Assembly (NCBI GenBank): GCA_964638895.1
Contig: CAZWYY010000010.1
Coordinates: forward strand, 7,919-71,918
Direction of reading: 5' to 3'
Length of the DNA stretch: 64,000 nt
DNA from: JAFGGG01 sp964638895
GTDB taxonomy: Bacteria > Spirochaetota > Spirochaetia > SZUA-6 > RPPD01
The position numbers were made by a program, and so were the translations under genes. The stretch's first letter is position 1. The number at the start of each line of letters is the position of its first letter. A model generated the notes under the pieces. The model saw only the letters and a list, made by a program, of their open reading frames with translations. It was not told where the DNA came from and did not search any database. Positions 1 to 8,854 of the stretch are shown in pieces.

Positions 1-47
1 AACAATTTACTGTTTTCATCCGTTCTAAGTTGTTTAATTTCACTCAT
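1..47 (-). CDS. Start of a gene cut by the window edge
   Basis: An ATG with a good ribosome binding site (AGGGGG, 7 bases upstream) opens a reading frame that runs off the left end. Only about 15 residues are visible (MSEIKQLRTDENSKL), too few to identify it. It starts 15 bases after the stop of the STAS gene on the same strand and is probably co-transcribed with it. By context it could be another partner-switching component such as an anti-sigma kinase, but the sequence here does not show that. Confidence 0.55.
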   Translation of the reverse strand, partial: MSEIKQLRTDENSKL

Positions 48-62
48 TCGTTTTCCCCCTTT

Positions 63-401
63 TTACTGCTCAATTTTGCTTATTGCGTCTTCCACACTGT
101 TTGAGATGGGGAAGTACCCCATTAACTTGGTTAATTCTATTACCTTCTTTACCGACCCGTGGATATTGGTTATCTGAAGCCTCATGTTCATCTTTTTTAT
201 GGTAGAACAAATGTAAATCAGGGCCCCTATCCCACTGCTGTCGATATAATCCACATTTTCCAAATTGATTATGAACTGTCCGATTTTCTTCTCAATCATT
301 TTTAACACTAATTCTTTCAGTTTGTAAGAATTATAGAGGTCCATCTCTCCGTTTACGTCAATAATATACGTGTTTGAATATTTTCGAACCTTCAATTCCA
401 T
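63..401 (-). CDS. STAS-domain anti-sigma factor antagonist
   Basis: A single STAS domain of 112 residues, the usual length for SpoIIAA/RsbV-type antagonists. The conserved phosphorylation-site motif DSSGIG is present (Ser about residue 56). In the family, the unphosphorylated protein sequesters an anti-sigma kinase and so frees a sigma factor or other target; phosphorylation turns it off. A strong purine-rich ribosome binding site (AGGAGAGAGG) precedes the ATG. It lies 21 bases downstream of a SpoIIE-type phosphatase gene, the expected enzyme for dephosphorylating it, so the two probably form one signalling unit. The cognate kinase is not seen in the window; the cut gene at the left edge is a candidate. 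Confidence 0.9.
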   Translation of the reverse strand: MELKVRKYSNTYIIDVNGEMDLYNSYKLKELVLKMIEKKIGQFIINLENVDYIDSSGIGALIYICSTIKKMNMRLQITNIHGSVKKVIELTKLMGYFPISNSVEDAISKIEQ

Positions 402-422
402 CTTGTTCCTCTCTCCTTTCGC

Positions 423-2429
423 TTAATTGACTTTCATGAGTAAAAGCGTTTGATCGTCATGCTGGGGCGCATTCCCCACAAAAACTTTTAAATCCGCCTT
501 AATTTTATCGATTAATTCATTCGGTGAAAGATGCGCGTTTTTCAACACTACCTTGGCCAATGATTCGAATGAATACTGTTCTCCGTCTGTGTTCATAGCC
601 TCGATGATACCGTCGGTATAGAGGACCGCCACGTCCCCCGTGTCTACTTTAAAGCTTTTCTGCTCATATTTCGTACCGCGTTCGATGCCGATGGGAAGTC
701 CTTCGGTATCGATGCTTTCCAGTTTACCGGTTTTCTTCCTGAAGATCAATAACGGATGGTGTGCCGCGTTGGAATAGGTTATTTTTCCGCTGTTCTGATC
801 ATAGACCATAAAACTCAAGGTGGCGAAATGGTCGATATCGATTCTCCCCGTAATACCTCGGTTGATCCACGTAACGATGGTACGCGCGTCCTTATCAGCC
901 GACGTGATAAGGTGCAGAATGGACCTTATCATCACCATGACCAGGGCGGCCGGCACCCCTTTCCCCGCCACATCGCAGATGACCATGGCAACTTTATCCT
1001 TTTGCAGCGGCAGAATGTCAAAATAATCGCCGCTTACACCCTTGGCGGGGATGGAAAACGCTCCTATGGCGGCCTTATCTAATTTGGGGATTTTGTTGGG
1101 AAGCAGCTTCTGTTGAATCTCCGCGGCAATACCCAACTCGCGTTCCATCTCCCGTTTCTCAATCAGTTCCATATAGGTCATGATAAAGTCGATGGTAAGT
1201 GAGGCGTAATCCGCGAATGTCTTGATATGATCAAAATCGTTTTCCGAAAAGAACTTACCGCGCTCACGCTTGATGATCGACAGTACGCCTAGAATACGTT
1301 TGGAAACCAGAAGAGGAATGACAATAATCGAGCTTATGTACAGGGTATCGTTCTTGGTATTGTTTGCCATACGGTCATCGGATACCGTATTACGCACAAA
1401 GATGGGTCTGCCGATCTTGGCGGCCTCTCCCAGGATAGTCTCTCCGATTTTAATAGGTATTGATTTAAAATAAGACTGGATACTCGATATCTTCAGTTTT
1501 ATCTGGTCAGGCGCCTCATACGGCGGAGGAAATATGCCGTTTACCGCCTCCACCCGTAAAATATCCTCAAACTCGTCAACCAGAAGAATGGACCCCGCGT
1601 CCGCGTTCGTGCTTTTCGTGGCCGATGTAATAATAAAACTCAGGATCTGGCTTAAATCCAGTTTTTCGGCGATCGCGCTTCCCAGATTGCGCATAAACTC
1701 AAACAGTGAATCGAGATCGTTCTGTAAAAAATTAAATTTATCATTCTGTTCTTTTTCGTGCTGGAGGTTGTACTTATATAGTACAAACAAATGCAAAAAG
1801 TAGGAGAAGGGGATACAGAAGTACTGGATAAACACAGAATAATACGGGGCCTGAAAAAAGAGCAAAGCCACCAGGATACCAAGCTGGGAGATCAGGGGTA
1901 TGCGGATTATTTCCAGGCGGATACTCATAACCATAACGGGGTCCTCGGTATTGTATACCGTAACCCCGTACAGCGTAATTCCCAGATATACGATATCGGC
2001 CATTATCCAGAGGTGCGGAACAAGTTTCGCAAACATGCCGTACTGGGTGCTCAATTTGATCCACAGGTTCACGATGATCAGCACAAAAAAGATCAGGTTT
2101 AAACCGTAAAAAACAAGATCGTACTTGCGTTTTCCGGTAAACTGACGCAGCCAGACCAAATACACCCCAAGCACGAGGATATCGGAGATCACAAGCAGAA
2201 TCCCCGAATCCCTGAGTCCGATATTGATAAAGGGGCTGATTAAATACATGGCGGTATATAAAACATCGCGTACAACAAGAATAAGCAGAATATACGCTAT
2301 AAGACGGATCGGCTTGCCGGAAACCCGTTGTTTGACATAGTTATATAAAACGGCGAGAATCAAAATAAAAAGAAGCTTGCCGATGAAAAAGGTGTCTGTT
2401 ATGGCTGTAAGAATATCCGTTAACTGCAT
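423..2429 (-). CDS. Membrane-bound SpoIIE/RsbU-type PP2C phosphatase with GAF domain
   Basis: Residues about 1-220 hold roughly seven hydrophobic segments, resembling a 7TM receptor input module. A GAF domain follows (about 250-415), then a PP2C-like SpoIIE phosphatase (about 428-668). The metal-binding acidic motifs are intact: GDYFD (467), CDVAGKG (485), YTDG (604) and HDDQT (657). The family dephosphorylates STAS antagonists, and a STAS gene lies directly downstream, so membrane or small-molecule sensing is probably converted into release of a sigma factor or similar partner. The ribosome binding site at the chosen ATG is weak; a promoter candidate lies about 80 bases upstream. Confidence 0.92.
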   Translation of the reverse strand: MQLTDILTAITDTFFIGKLLFILILAVLYNYVKQRVSGKPIRLIAYILLILVVRDVLYTAMYLISPFINIGLRDSGILLVISDILVLGVYLVWLRQFTGKRKYDLVFYGLNLIFFVLIIVNLWIKLSTQYGMFAKLVPHLWIMADIVYLGITLYGVTVYNTEDPVMVMSIRLEIIRIPLISQLGILVALLFFQAPYYSVFIQYFCIPFSYFLHLFVLYKYNLQHEKEQNDKFNFLQNDLDSLFEFMRNLGSAIAEKLDLSQILSFIITSATKSTNADAGSILLVDEFEDILRVEAVNGIFPPPYEAPDQIKLKISSIQSYFKSIPIKIGETILGEAAKIGRPIFVRNTVSDDRMANNTKNDTLYISSIIVIPLLVSKRILGVLSIIKRERGKFFSENDFDHIKTFADYASLTIDFIMTYMELIEKREMERELGIAAEIQQKLLPNKIPKLDKAAIGAFSIPAKGVSGDYFDILPLQKDKVAMVICDVAGKGVPAALVMVMIRSILHLITSADKDARTIVTWINRGITGRIDIDHFATLSFMVYDQNSGKITYSNAAHHPLLIFRKKTGKLESIDTEGLPIGIERGTKYEQKSFKVDTGDVAVLYTDGIIEAMNTDGEQYSFESLAKVVLKNAHLSPNELIDKIKADLKVFVGNAPQHDDQTLLLMKVN

Positions 2430-2508
2430 GTTATCTGCCTATTATGCATAAACTATCCCATGAGTCCTGTTACAGGTCTATTTCGATAAATTTATACTGT
2501 TACTATAT

Positions 2509-2537
2509 ATTATTCGGCGAAATTTTGTATAAGTCAA
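2509..2537 (-). promoter_or_regulatory. Candidate sigma-70 promoter for the SpoIIE/STAS genes
   Basis: On the minus strand TTGACT is followed after 17 bases by AATAAT. A second TTGACT lies about 25 bases further upstream. The region is AT-rich and divergent from the gene starting at 2647. Motif match only. Confidence 0.4.
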
Positions 2538-2594
2538 GTCTAACACTTTATAACAAAAAGAGTCAAGTGGATGATTTTTTATAAAAATTTTTTC

Positions 2595-2622
2595 TTGCCC
2601 GCATATTTCTATTTGCTAAAAT
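2595..2622 (+). promoter_or_regulatory. Candidate sigma-70 promoter for the TPR/STAND-like gene
   Basis: TTGCCC, a 16-base spacer and TAAAAT, ending 24 bases before the ATG at 2647. There is no clear Shine-Dalgarno sequence between it and the start. Confidence 0.4.
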
Positions 2623-2646
2623 ATCTTACTTCTGTTAAAAATAGAC

Positions 2647-5600
2647 ATGATATATCTCTATATAGAGATTTATGCCTATAAGCAGCTTTTAAAAATCGCG
2701 TACAGATTAACTTCAAGAATCAACAATCGTTTTGCCAAACTTGTAGAAGAGAGAGGAATTGAAGTCCTGTATCATAAAAACGGCGTAATGCTTCTGGTTT
2801 TCGATAATGCCGAACATGACGAAACTGAGAATATTCTTAATTCCATATATATGTTCTACTCTATGCTTTCCGCCCTAAAGGGACGCCTGCACGGATTTAA
2901 CCTTTATGTAGCGGTTGGACCCGCCCAAACCCCAGCGGAGATTGAAGTATTGCTGCATAAATACCAACGCGTGCTGTTCGACTTAAAGGAAGAAGAAGGT
3001 CTCTGGATTCATAAATCCCTCAAGTCCCTGTTTAAGAAAATCCGTGTTGTGGCGAAAGTGGGGGACTACCTAAACATCACCGTAAGCAGACAGGCGGTTG
3101 CAACCGAAAAATATATCTCCCAGATTCAAAAAATAAAGAAAGCGGATTTTTTAAAGTTGTTAGGGGCCTTTTCCCGTATCAAAGTAAAATCGCCCAAATG
3201 CAATACCGCGCTTATCTATAGCCGCCACCGTATCCTGGCCAGAAGTATTATGGAAAATGTTCTTAAAAAATATACGGGAAGCGGGATATTCGCCCATATT
3301 CCGGTTATTTGTCTGACGCAAGTACACCCCTACCGTCTGTACCCCCTGGTGAAAAGTATCAATACCGAATTCATAAACAGGGTAAAACAATATATCGCGC
3401 CCGGAACCGGACATTCATGGGAGTCAAAAAAGCAATTCCTGTTGGATTTATTTTACGAAAAGAAAACCATGGCCGATCGGCCGGATAGGGATATTTTTTA
3501 CGCATTCAAGTATTATCTTGAGGCCTACTGTGCAATGATGAAAACCAAATCCCTGCCGGGAATCATAGTCTGTGATGCCATTGAGGCCGCGCATACCGAA
3601 TTCAATATGTACCTCCGAACTATAATTCAGGATCTTTCCCAAAAATACAGCCTCCTGCTTTTATTTATCTCGACAAAAAAAGAACTGCCCCCCGAGTTCG
3701 GTTCATTGAAGGTAAAAAAAACCGAAATCGGACCGCTTTCCATTGATGAAATAAAAACCTGCTTCAATACACTTTATCCGAAGCTGGTATTCCCTTCCCC
3801 TGTAGGCAGGCAGATCCAAAGACTTTCCTGCGGTGATTATAATTCCGTACTGCATTATATATATTATCTGCGCCGGCATGATAAAATCCGGTGGGCGAAC
3901 GGCAGGTATATCTGGGTCTCGCGTGCGGAACAACCCCTGCGTATACCCGTGAAACCGGAACATTGCAGTTGGTTATTCATAGCATCCCTTAAAGAGGAAG
4001 AAAAAATAATCTTATATGTTCTTATGCTTACACATAGGGTATTTTCCTTATCATTGCTCACTGATTTTTTTGTGTCTGTGGGGATAAAAGATAAGGTATT
4101 CCGTAAATACCTTTCGTACCTGAAGAATACGGGTCTGGTGGAATATACCGACCAGAACAGACCCATCATTTCCGGATTTATGGGACTTACTAAAAAGAAC
4201 CTGGGAAACCAGAGCAGGTACTATGAACGGAAGCTGGCCGAGTACGTCGGGCAGCATATACTCTCCTTTCTTCCATATCACGCGGCGGCGCTATTAAAAC
4301 TCCTGCAGAGACTCGACAACTATGGGGCCCTGGCGGATATTATCACATTTATGCTTCAATATACGACCGATACGTTCTCTTTAACCTGGGCCCGTTTTTT
4401 TCTTCACCTGCCCGGGGACTTGATTAAGCAAAAAAAACAGCTTCCGGGCCGGGAAAAACTGGAAATAATCTGCAACACTTATTATATACGCTATCTGCTG
4501 CTTCTGGGTAAAGCCAGGGATACTCAAAAACTTGTCGACTCCAAATTAAGCGGCATATCGCTTTCCTTTACCGCTAATCCGGTGTATTCGAATCTGCATT
4601 TACAATTGTCCGGTTATTTTCTCACCCGGAACGATACGGACAAAGCCGTGAAGGAGGCCAAGAAAGCCGCCCTTAATTTCCAGGAGTTGTCACTTACGGA
4701 AAAAATGAGCGAGTCATACCTGGCATTGGGTCAGGCCCTACTGGCCAAGGGAAGCGTGTTCGAGGCGCTTGAGTATTTTGAGTTCACCCGGAAGTTTTCC
4801 GCTGAGACACACAATGTATCTCTCCAGGTCCGTGCGTATCTTTTCAAGTCAATCGCTCTTTTTTTCATGGGGGACTACACACAGGCCCTGCAGAATACAT
4901 CTTCCGGAATCGAGATATGCGAAACACACAGCCTGCGGCGGGTGCAGCAGATACTGATCTTTATCGGCGCCCGCATTGACTTTGACCTAGGGCTATACAG
5001 GGAAGCTCGTTCACTTCTGGAGGAGGGTATGATGCTGGCCAGCCTTTATGGGCTTGAAGAATGTATGCCCGTGCTCAAGGCCTGGACGGCCAGAACACAT
5101 TGTTATTGCGGAGAGTATGATACATCCGAGGGTATTCTGGGCTCTCTTGCCCAAACCAGGGAAGCCGTCTTTTTCAAGGCCGAAATTTTTCTGCTGCAAA
5201 ACAGGTACGAAGAGGCTTTTACCCTGCTTGAACAGGCGGCCGCAATAAAGGAAAAACAACCGCTGTTGTTGGCCGAGAAATTTTCATGGAAAAGCGGTTT
5301 TTCACTGCTTGAAGACCGCAGGTTCGATCTATTACAAAACGGAACGGCACTCGGGCGGCGGCTTAAAAACTTCAAGGCATACGCGGGCTGTTTTACCGGC
5401 CGTTTGGGGGAAGGGATAAACGTGCTGCACACGGTCACCATCAGGGAAAAAACTCCCCCTTACGAACCCTATGCGCACTTGTATTTTTTCCTGTACTACC
5501 TGATTCTTAAAACCTGCCCGGTTAAAAAAGAGCCGGAGAGTGAAATAGCCGACGCGCTTACGGTCTTGAACCTGGCGCTGAAGCACCTGCAGGAACGTTC

Positions 5601-5700
5601 AACCGCGATCAATGAACCGCGCCACCGTATTCATTATTTATCCCAAAACCATTGGAATAAACTTTTATTTCATGAGGCCAAACAAAACAAACTGCTTTAA
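2647..5700 (+). CDS. Large TPR protein with a degenerate STAND-type NTPase core
   Basis: A 1017-residue protein without signal peptide. Residues about 1-170 are an alpha/beta region I cannot assign, placed where cyclase-type STAND proteins carry their cyclase domain. Residues about 185-420 follow the order of a STAND NTPase: a strand then helix where Walker A should be (ALIYSRHRILARSIMENVL, about 188-206, with no GxxxxGK[ST]), a Walker-B-like IIVCDAIEAA (about 306), a later xGPLSIDEI segment, and a small winged-helix-like region. About 600-960 consists of TPR-like helical repeats. The missing P-loop suggests it no longer hydrolyses ATP and acts as a scaffold or sensor. It runs convergent with the ParB-like gene, with 3 bases between stops. 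Function unknown. Confidence 0.75.
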   Translation: MIYLYIEIYAYKQLLKIAYRLTSRINNRFAKLVEERGIEVLYHKNGVMLLVFDNAEHDETENILNSIYMFYSMLSALKGRLHGFNLYVAVGPAQTPAEIEVLLHKYQRVLFDLKEEEGLWIHKSLKSLFKKIRVVAKVGDYLNITVSRQAVATEKYISQIQKIKKADFLKLLGAFSRIKVKSPKCNTALIYSRHRILARSIMENVLKKYTGSGIFAHIPVICLTQVHPYRLYPLVKSINTEFINRVKQYIAPGTGHSWESKKQFLLDLFYEKKTMADRPDRDIFYAFKYYLEAYCAMMKTKSLPGIIVCDAIEAAHTEFNMYLRTIIQDLSQKYSLLLLFISTKKELPPEFGSLKVKKTEIGPLSIDEIKTCFNTLYPKLVFPSPVGRQIQRLSCGDYNSVLHYIYYLRRHDKIRWANGRYIWVSRAEQPLRIPVKPEHCSWLFIASLKEEEKIILYVLMLTHRVFSLSLLTDFFVSVGIKDKVFRKYLSYLKNTGLVEYTDQNRPIISGFMGLTKKNLGNQSRYYERKLAEYVGQHILSFLPYHAAALLKLLQRLDNYGALADIITFMLQYTTDTFSLTWARFFLHLPGDLIKQKKQLPGREKLEIICNTYYIRYLLLLGKARDTQKLVDSKLSGISLSFTANPVYSNLHLQLSGYFLTRNDTDKAVKEAKKAALNFQELSLTEKMSESYLALGQALLAKGSVFEALEYFEFTRKFSAETHNVSLQVRAYLFKSIALFFMGDYTQALQNTSSGIEICETHSLRRVQQILIFIGARIDFDLGLYREARSLLEEGMMLASLYGLEECMPVLKAWTARTHCYCGEYDTSEGILGSLAQTREAVFFKAEIFLLQNRYEEAFTLLEQAAAIKEKQPLLLAEKFSWKSGFSLLEDRRFDLLQNGTALGRRLKNFKAYAGCFTGRLGEGINVLHTVTIREKTPPYEPYAHLYFFLYYLILKTCPVKKEPESEIADALTVLNLALKHLQERSTAINEPRHRIHYLSQNHWNKLLFHEAKQNKLL

Positions 5701-5703
5701 AGG

Positions 5704-6642
5704 TTATGATGATTTAAAAATGGCATGTTTTAAAGCCGAAAGCCGGCTTTTTAGTTTATCCAAAAAACCCGCTCCATACTTCCGGGAATACCGCTTTACG
5801 GCCTTTTCCGTGGGATAATCCTCCCCGTATTTCTTTTTTAAACCGTCCCAGTATTTTACCATCCAGATATAAAGGTCCGCGTATGTTCTGCCTGGGAACT
5901 TGGAAAGGATGTTTTCCTCTTCGATAATCCGCACGATTGGCAGATACACGTTGTCGTACCATGATGTCACCGCTTCGGCGTAGGGGATCTCCTGCTCTTT
6001 ATCCATATTAATAAAGTATTTATGCACCTGAATATGGTCCAGGAGCTCATCATAACGCCCGGGGGCCGTGAACATGATGTCAGCTCCACGCCGCAGCTTT
6101 TTCAGGCGGGTCTCCTTGTAAAACCGCTTCTTTTCATATTCGATAACCGCCTTTTTCAAATCCTCTTTGGTCATATCCTTGTGTAAGGCAATCTCGGTTT
6201 CCAGGGATGTTACCTCGGCGTCTATGAACTCAATACCCCGTGAAAGGGCCACGGAAATGCGGTGGTTGCCGTCCCGCACAAAATAGACCCCGCCTATCTC
6301 ATACAGACGCACGGGCGGCAGCTCAATCCGCGCCTTATGGGCCTTGTTTATCCTCTCCCAGCGCTCGCGCAGGTACGCTCCGCGGGGCAGAAACACACGG
6401 TTGAAATCCCTGTACCTGCCCTCGCTTCCCACAATATGAGAGATGAGAACGTGTTTTATACCGCGGTAGGCTTCAGAATGGGGCTTGAGCATTGAATAGG
6501 CGTAAGAAAACGGAATAAGGTCATCTTTTTTGCGTCCGGCGATAATCGCCCCCAGCCTGGAGACGAACTCACGGAGCCTTGCCTTATTAAAGGTACCGCC
6601 GGCGTCTATATCGTGCATGAAATCATTCATGATCTTGCTCAT
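5704..6642 (-). CDS. ParB-like 'DGNHR' domain protein of unknown function
   Basis: About 312 residues, cytoplasmic. The central VYFVRDGNHRISVAL segment matches the conserved motif of ParB/Srx-fold proteins that bind a nucleotide or DNA; the rest is helical and resembles uncharacterised proteins grouped with DUF4032. I chose the ATG at 6642 because GGAGG lies 6 bases before it; an ATG two codons earlier sits directly against that site. It overlaps the 3' end of the upstream metallophosphoesterase gene by 20 bases, so the two are probably translated together. The DNA-binding or nuclease role is not established by sequence. Confidence 0.75.
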   Translation of the reverse strand: MSKIMNDFMHDIDAGGTFNKARLREFVSRLGAIIAGRKKDDLIPFSYAYSMLKPHSEAYRGIKHVLISHIVGSEGRYRDFNRVFLPRGAYLRERWERINKAHKARIELPPVRLYEIGGVYFVRDGNHRISVALSRGIEFIDAEVTSLETEIALHKDMTKEDLKKAVIEYEKKRFYKETRLKKLRRGADIMFTAPGRYDELLDHIQVHKYFINMDKEQEIPYAEAVTSWYDNVYLPIVRIIEEENILSKFPGRTYADLYIWMVKYWDGLKKKYGEDYPTEKAVKRYSRKYGAGFLDKLKSRLSALKHAIFKSS

Positions 6643-7309
6643 GTGCATCCTCCGTATCCAGGATATAATGCTTGAAGGCGTTAATTACCGTGGTCTGCAT
6701 ATGCCTGCTTTTACGCTGTGCGTTCTGGCTGTACAGATGGATATGACCGTGGACCAGGTACTTTGGCCTGAAATGCCTCATGAACCAGAGAAAACTTTTA
6801 AACCCCCTATGGCACATATCGGGCCAGTCATGAATACCGCGCGGGGGAGCGTGCGTAACCAGGATATCTATGAAACGCCCATGTACCAGTCTATGCCATA
6901 AAAGAGAGGGCAAAAGGCGAAGCATATAGAGGAACATGCCCCGCTCGGTAAACTGGTTGGGGCCGTTGTTATAGCTCATACTGCCCCCCAGGCCCGCGAT
7001 AATAAGGCCGTTCACATAACTTACCCTGCCGCTGATATAGCGGCCCCCGCAGGGTCTATACCGCTCGTAGCTGGGAGTGCGTGGGGAAAACTGGAAACGG
7101 TAACGCGAATCGTAATACGACAGGCGCTTGAGATTGTGGTTACCGAACACAAAAAGCAGCGGCTTGTTCAGGCTGCTGATAATGTAGTCATAATAATCCA
7201 GGGGCAGGTCACCGCAGCTTATGACCAGGGACACGTCATTAAACCTTGTCCTTATATTGGTGCTGTACACCAGGGGATCTATATAATCAGACACACAGAG
7301 AATTTTCAT
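6623..7309 (-). CDS. Calcineurin-like metallophosphoesterase
   Basis: A 228-residue single-domain phosphoesterase. The metal-binding motifs appear in order: SDYID near the N-terminus (in place of the usual DxHG), GD at CGDLPLD, GNHN, THAPP and a final HGHIH. The first motif lacks the usual histidine (DYID rather than DxH), so metal occupancy may differ. Substrate cannot be told. It shares an overlap with the downstream ParB-like gene. Its promoter -10 box sits only 6 bases before the ATG and there is no Shine-Dalgarno, so the mRNA is probably leaderless. Confidence 0.85.
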   Translation of the reverse strand: MKILCVSDYIDPLVYSTNIRTRFNDVSLVISCGDLPLDYYDYIISSLNKPLLFVFGNHNLKRLSYYDSRYRFQFSPRTPSYERYRPCGGRYISGRVSYVNGLIIAGLGGSMSYNNGPNQFTERGMFLYMLRLLPSLLWHRLVHGRFIDILVTHAPPRGIHDWPDMCHRGFKSFLWFMRHFRPKYLVHGHIHLYSQNAQRKSRHMQTTVINAFKHYILDTEDAHEQDHE

Positions 7310-7315
7310 AGTATT

Positions 7316-7343
7316 AAGATAGCAAAAAGCAAGAGGGAGTCAA
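7316..7343 (-). promoter_or_regulatory. Promoter predicting a leaderless mRNA
   Basis: Minus strand TTGACT, 16-base spacer, TATCTT, then 6 bases to the ATG of the metallophosphoesterase. Transcription would begin at or within a base or two of the start codon. Confidence 0.55.
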
Positions 7344-7364
7344 CCCAAATTTGACTGACGGGCC

Positions 7365-8732
7365 CTATTCCTCCAGGTCGGTCCTCAGCAGAATCTCGCG
7401 CAGCTTGTCCTTATTGTAAAGATCAATGGGCCTGGTCTCCGCGAACTCGTAGGCCTTTCGTGAAAAGGTTGAGCTTGTTATAATCATCCCCTTCATGACG
7501 CTGAGTTTTTTCAGAACCTCGTGCATGCTACGCACGGAGGTATCGTCGATAATCTCGGGTACGCGGAAAATCCGTATGAGTTTGGGCATCTTGCGCGCTC
7601 CGCGCCATTTCTGCTCGGCCTCCACCGCTATAATCTGGCAGCCGTTGGGAAGCTCGGTGATGTCCCTCACCTCCAGTTTCAGGGCCCTTACCATGGCGAT
7701 ACAGATCTCCTTGAATCGCCCCTTGGATGAGGTCAGGAAATCCTTAATCCGGTCGTCGGTGCGAAACTCCTGATATTGGGAAAGCTTTTCTGCTACGTCG
7801 CGGAAGGACGGCCGCTTGGCGTACACCTTTTCCCACTGCTCGATGGCTTTTTCGATCTCCCTGTTTTTTTCATAACACAGGGCGATAAAATAGCGCGCGT
7901 AGATCACCTCCTGCCGTTTTTCACTCTCGCCGATGTGGATGGCCCTGTCCAGTTCGTTGATCGCGCTCTCGCAGTTGTTCATATTCATAAAGCAGGTGCC
8001 GCGCTCTATCAAGGCTTTCACCTTCAGTTCAGGATCGTTCTCCGCCTTCTCAAAATACAACAGGGCGCTCATATAGTCATGGGCGTCCTTCTGCAGTTTA
8101 CCCAGGTAAAAAAAAGCGTTATAGTTGTCGGCCTCGTACTTGACGGCTTTTTCCAGCTCGATCTTGGCCTCTATGGGTTTCTTCTGTTTATAAAGGATCT
8201 TGCCCAGCCTGAAATGGGCGTCGCCATGGTCCGGATCAAGCTCAATGGTTTTAAGATAGTAGGAGTAGGCCCTGTCCTCGCGCCTGCGCTCCTCAAAAAG
8301 CAGGCCCGCGTGGTAATGGTGGTCGGCCACAAAGGGTTCGGTCTGGAGTAGCAGCAGGTACTCCTTCAGCGCCTCCTCATACTGGTGAAACTGCATAAAC
8401 AGCGCGGCGATCTCCTTGCGGAACTGCACCTCCTTGCAGACGCCGGTGAAGTTGCCCAGGCTGTTGACGGTTTTAAACTCCATCAATGCCAGCTCCGGTT
8501 TGTTAAGTTCGTTATAGGCCTGTCCCAGCAGGTAGTGAGCGTCCACATTGTGGGAATTCTTGGCGATAATATGCTTGGTCATGCGCATGGCTTGTATGGT
8601 CTTCCCTTGTTTTAATAAGGCCTCCACGCCCGCGATCTTCCGCGGCCTGAAGGCCACCTTGAAGATAATTAAGGTTAAGGGAATAACCACCACACCGACG
8701 ATAATTAAAATGATGATCATGAAAAACGGCAT
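7365..8732 (-). CDS. Membrane-anchored TPR protein with C-terminal Mrr-like nuclease-fold domain
   Basis: 455 residues. One N-terminal transmembrane helix (about 5-28), then about eight TPR-like repeats (35-325), then a C-terminal domain (about 335-450) whose last part, GMIITSSTFSRKAYEFA followed by PIDLY and a short helix, matches the end of Mrr-type restriction-endonuclease-fold domains. The catalytic D...(E/Q)xK pattern is not apparent: the strand that should read QxK reads IRIFRV. It is therefore likely a binding rather than a cutting domain. Divergent from the next TPR gene across a short promoter region. Role unknown; a membrane-linked assembly factor is plausible. Confidence 0.8.
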   Translation of the reverse strand: MPFFMIIILIIVGVVVIPLTLIIFKVAFRPRKIAGVEALLKQGKTIQAMRMTKHIIAKNSHNVDAHYLLGQAYNELNKPELALMEFKTVNSLGNFTGVCKEVQFRKEIAALFMQFHQYEEALKEYLLLLQTEPFVADHHYHAGLLFEERRREDRAYSYYLKTIELDPDHGDAHFRLGKILYKQKKPIEAKIELEKAVKYEADNYNAFFYLGKLQKDAHDYMSALLYFEKAENDPELKVKALIERGTCFMNMNNCESAINELDRAIHIGESEKRQEVIYARYFIALCYEKNREIEKAIEQWEKVYAKRPSFRDVAEKLSQYQEFRTDDRIKDFLTSSKGRFKEICIAMVRALKLEVRDITELPNGCQIIAVEAEQKWRGARKMPKLIRIFRVPEIIDDTSVRSMHEVLKKLSVMKGMIITSSTFSRKAYEFAETRPIDLYNKDKLREILLRTDLEE

Positions 8733-8810
8733 CTATAAAACCTTTGTTCCCGAAATCCGTTCCTGCTTTAAAAGCTTAACCGTTTTCCCCGTTACTGTCA
8801 AATATTCTAT

Positions 8811-8838
8811 TTGGCAAACGAAAAAAAAGATGTATACT
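8811..8838 (+). promoter_or_regulatory. Sigma-70 type promoter for the TPR gene pair
   Basis: TTGGCA, 16-base spacer with an A-tract, TATACT. It ends 16 bases before the ATG at 8855, with AGGTAGG in between as ribosome binding site. Confidence 0.6.
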
Positions 8839-8854
8839 TATAGGTAGGTGATTT

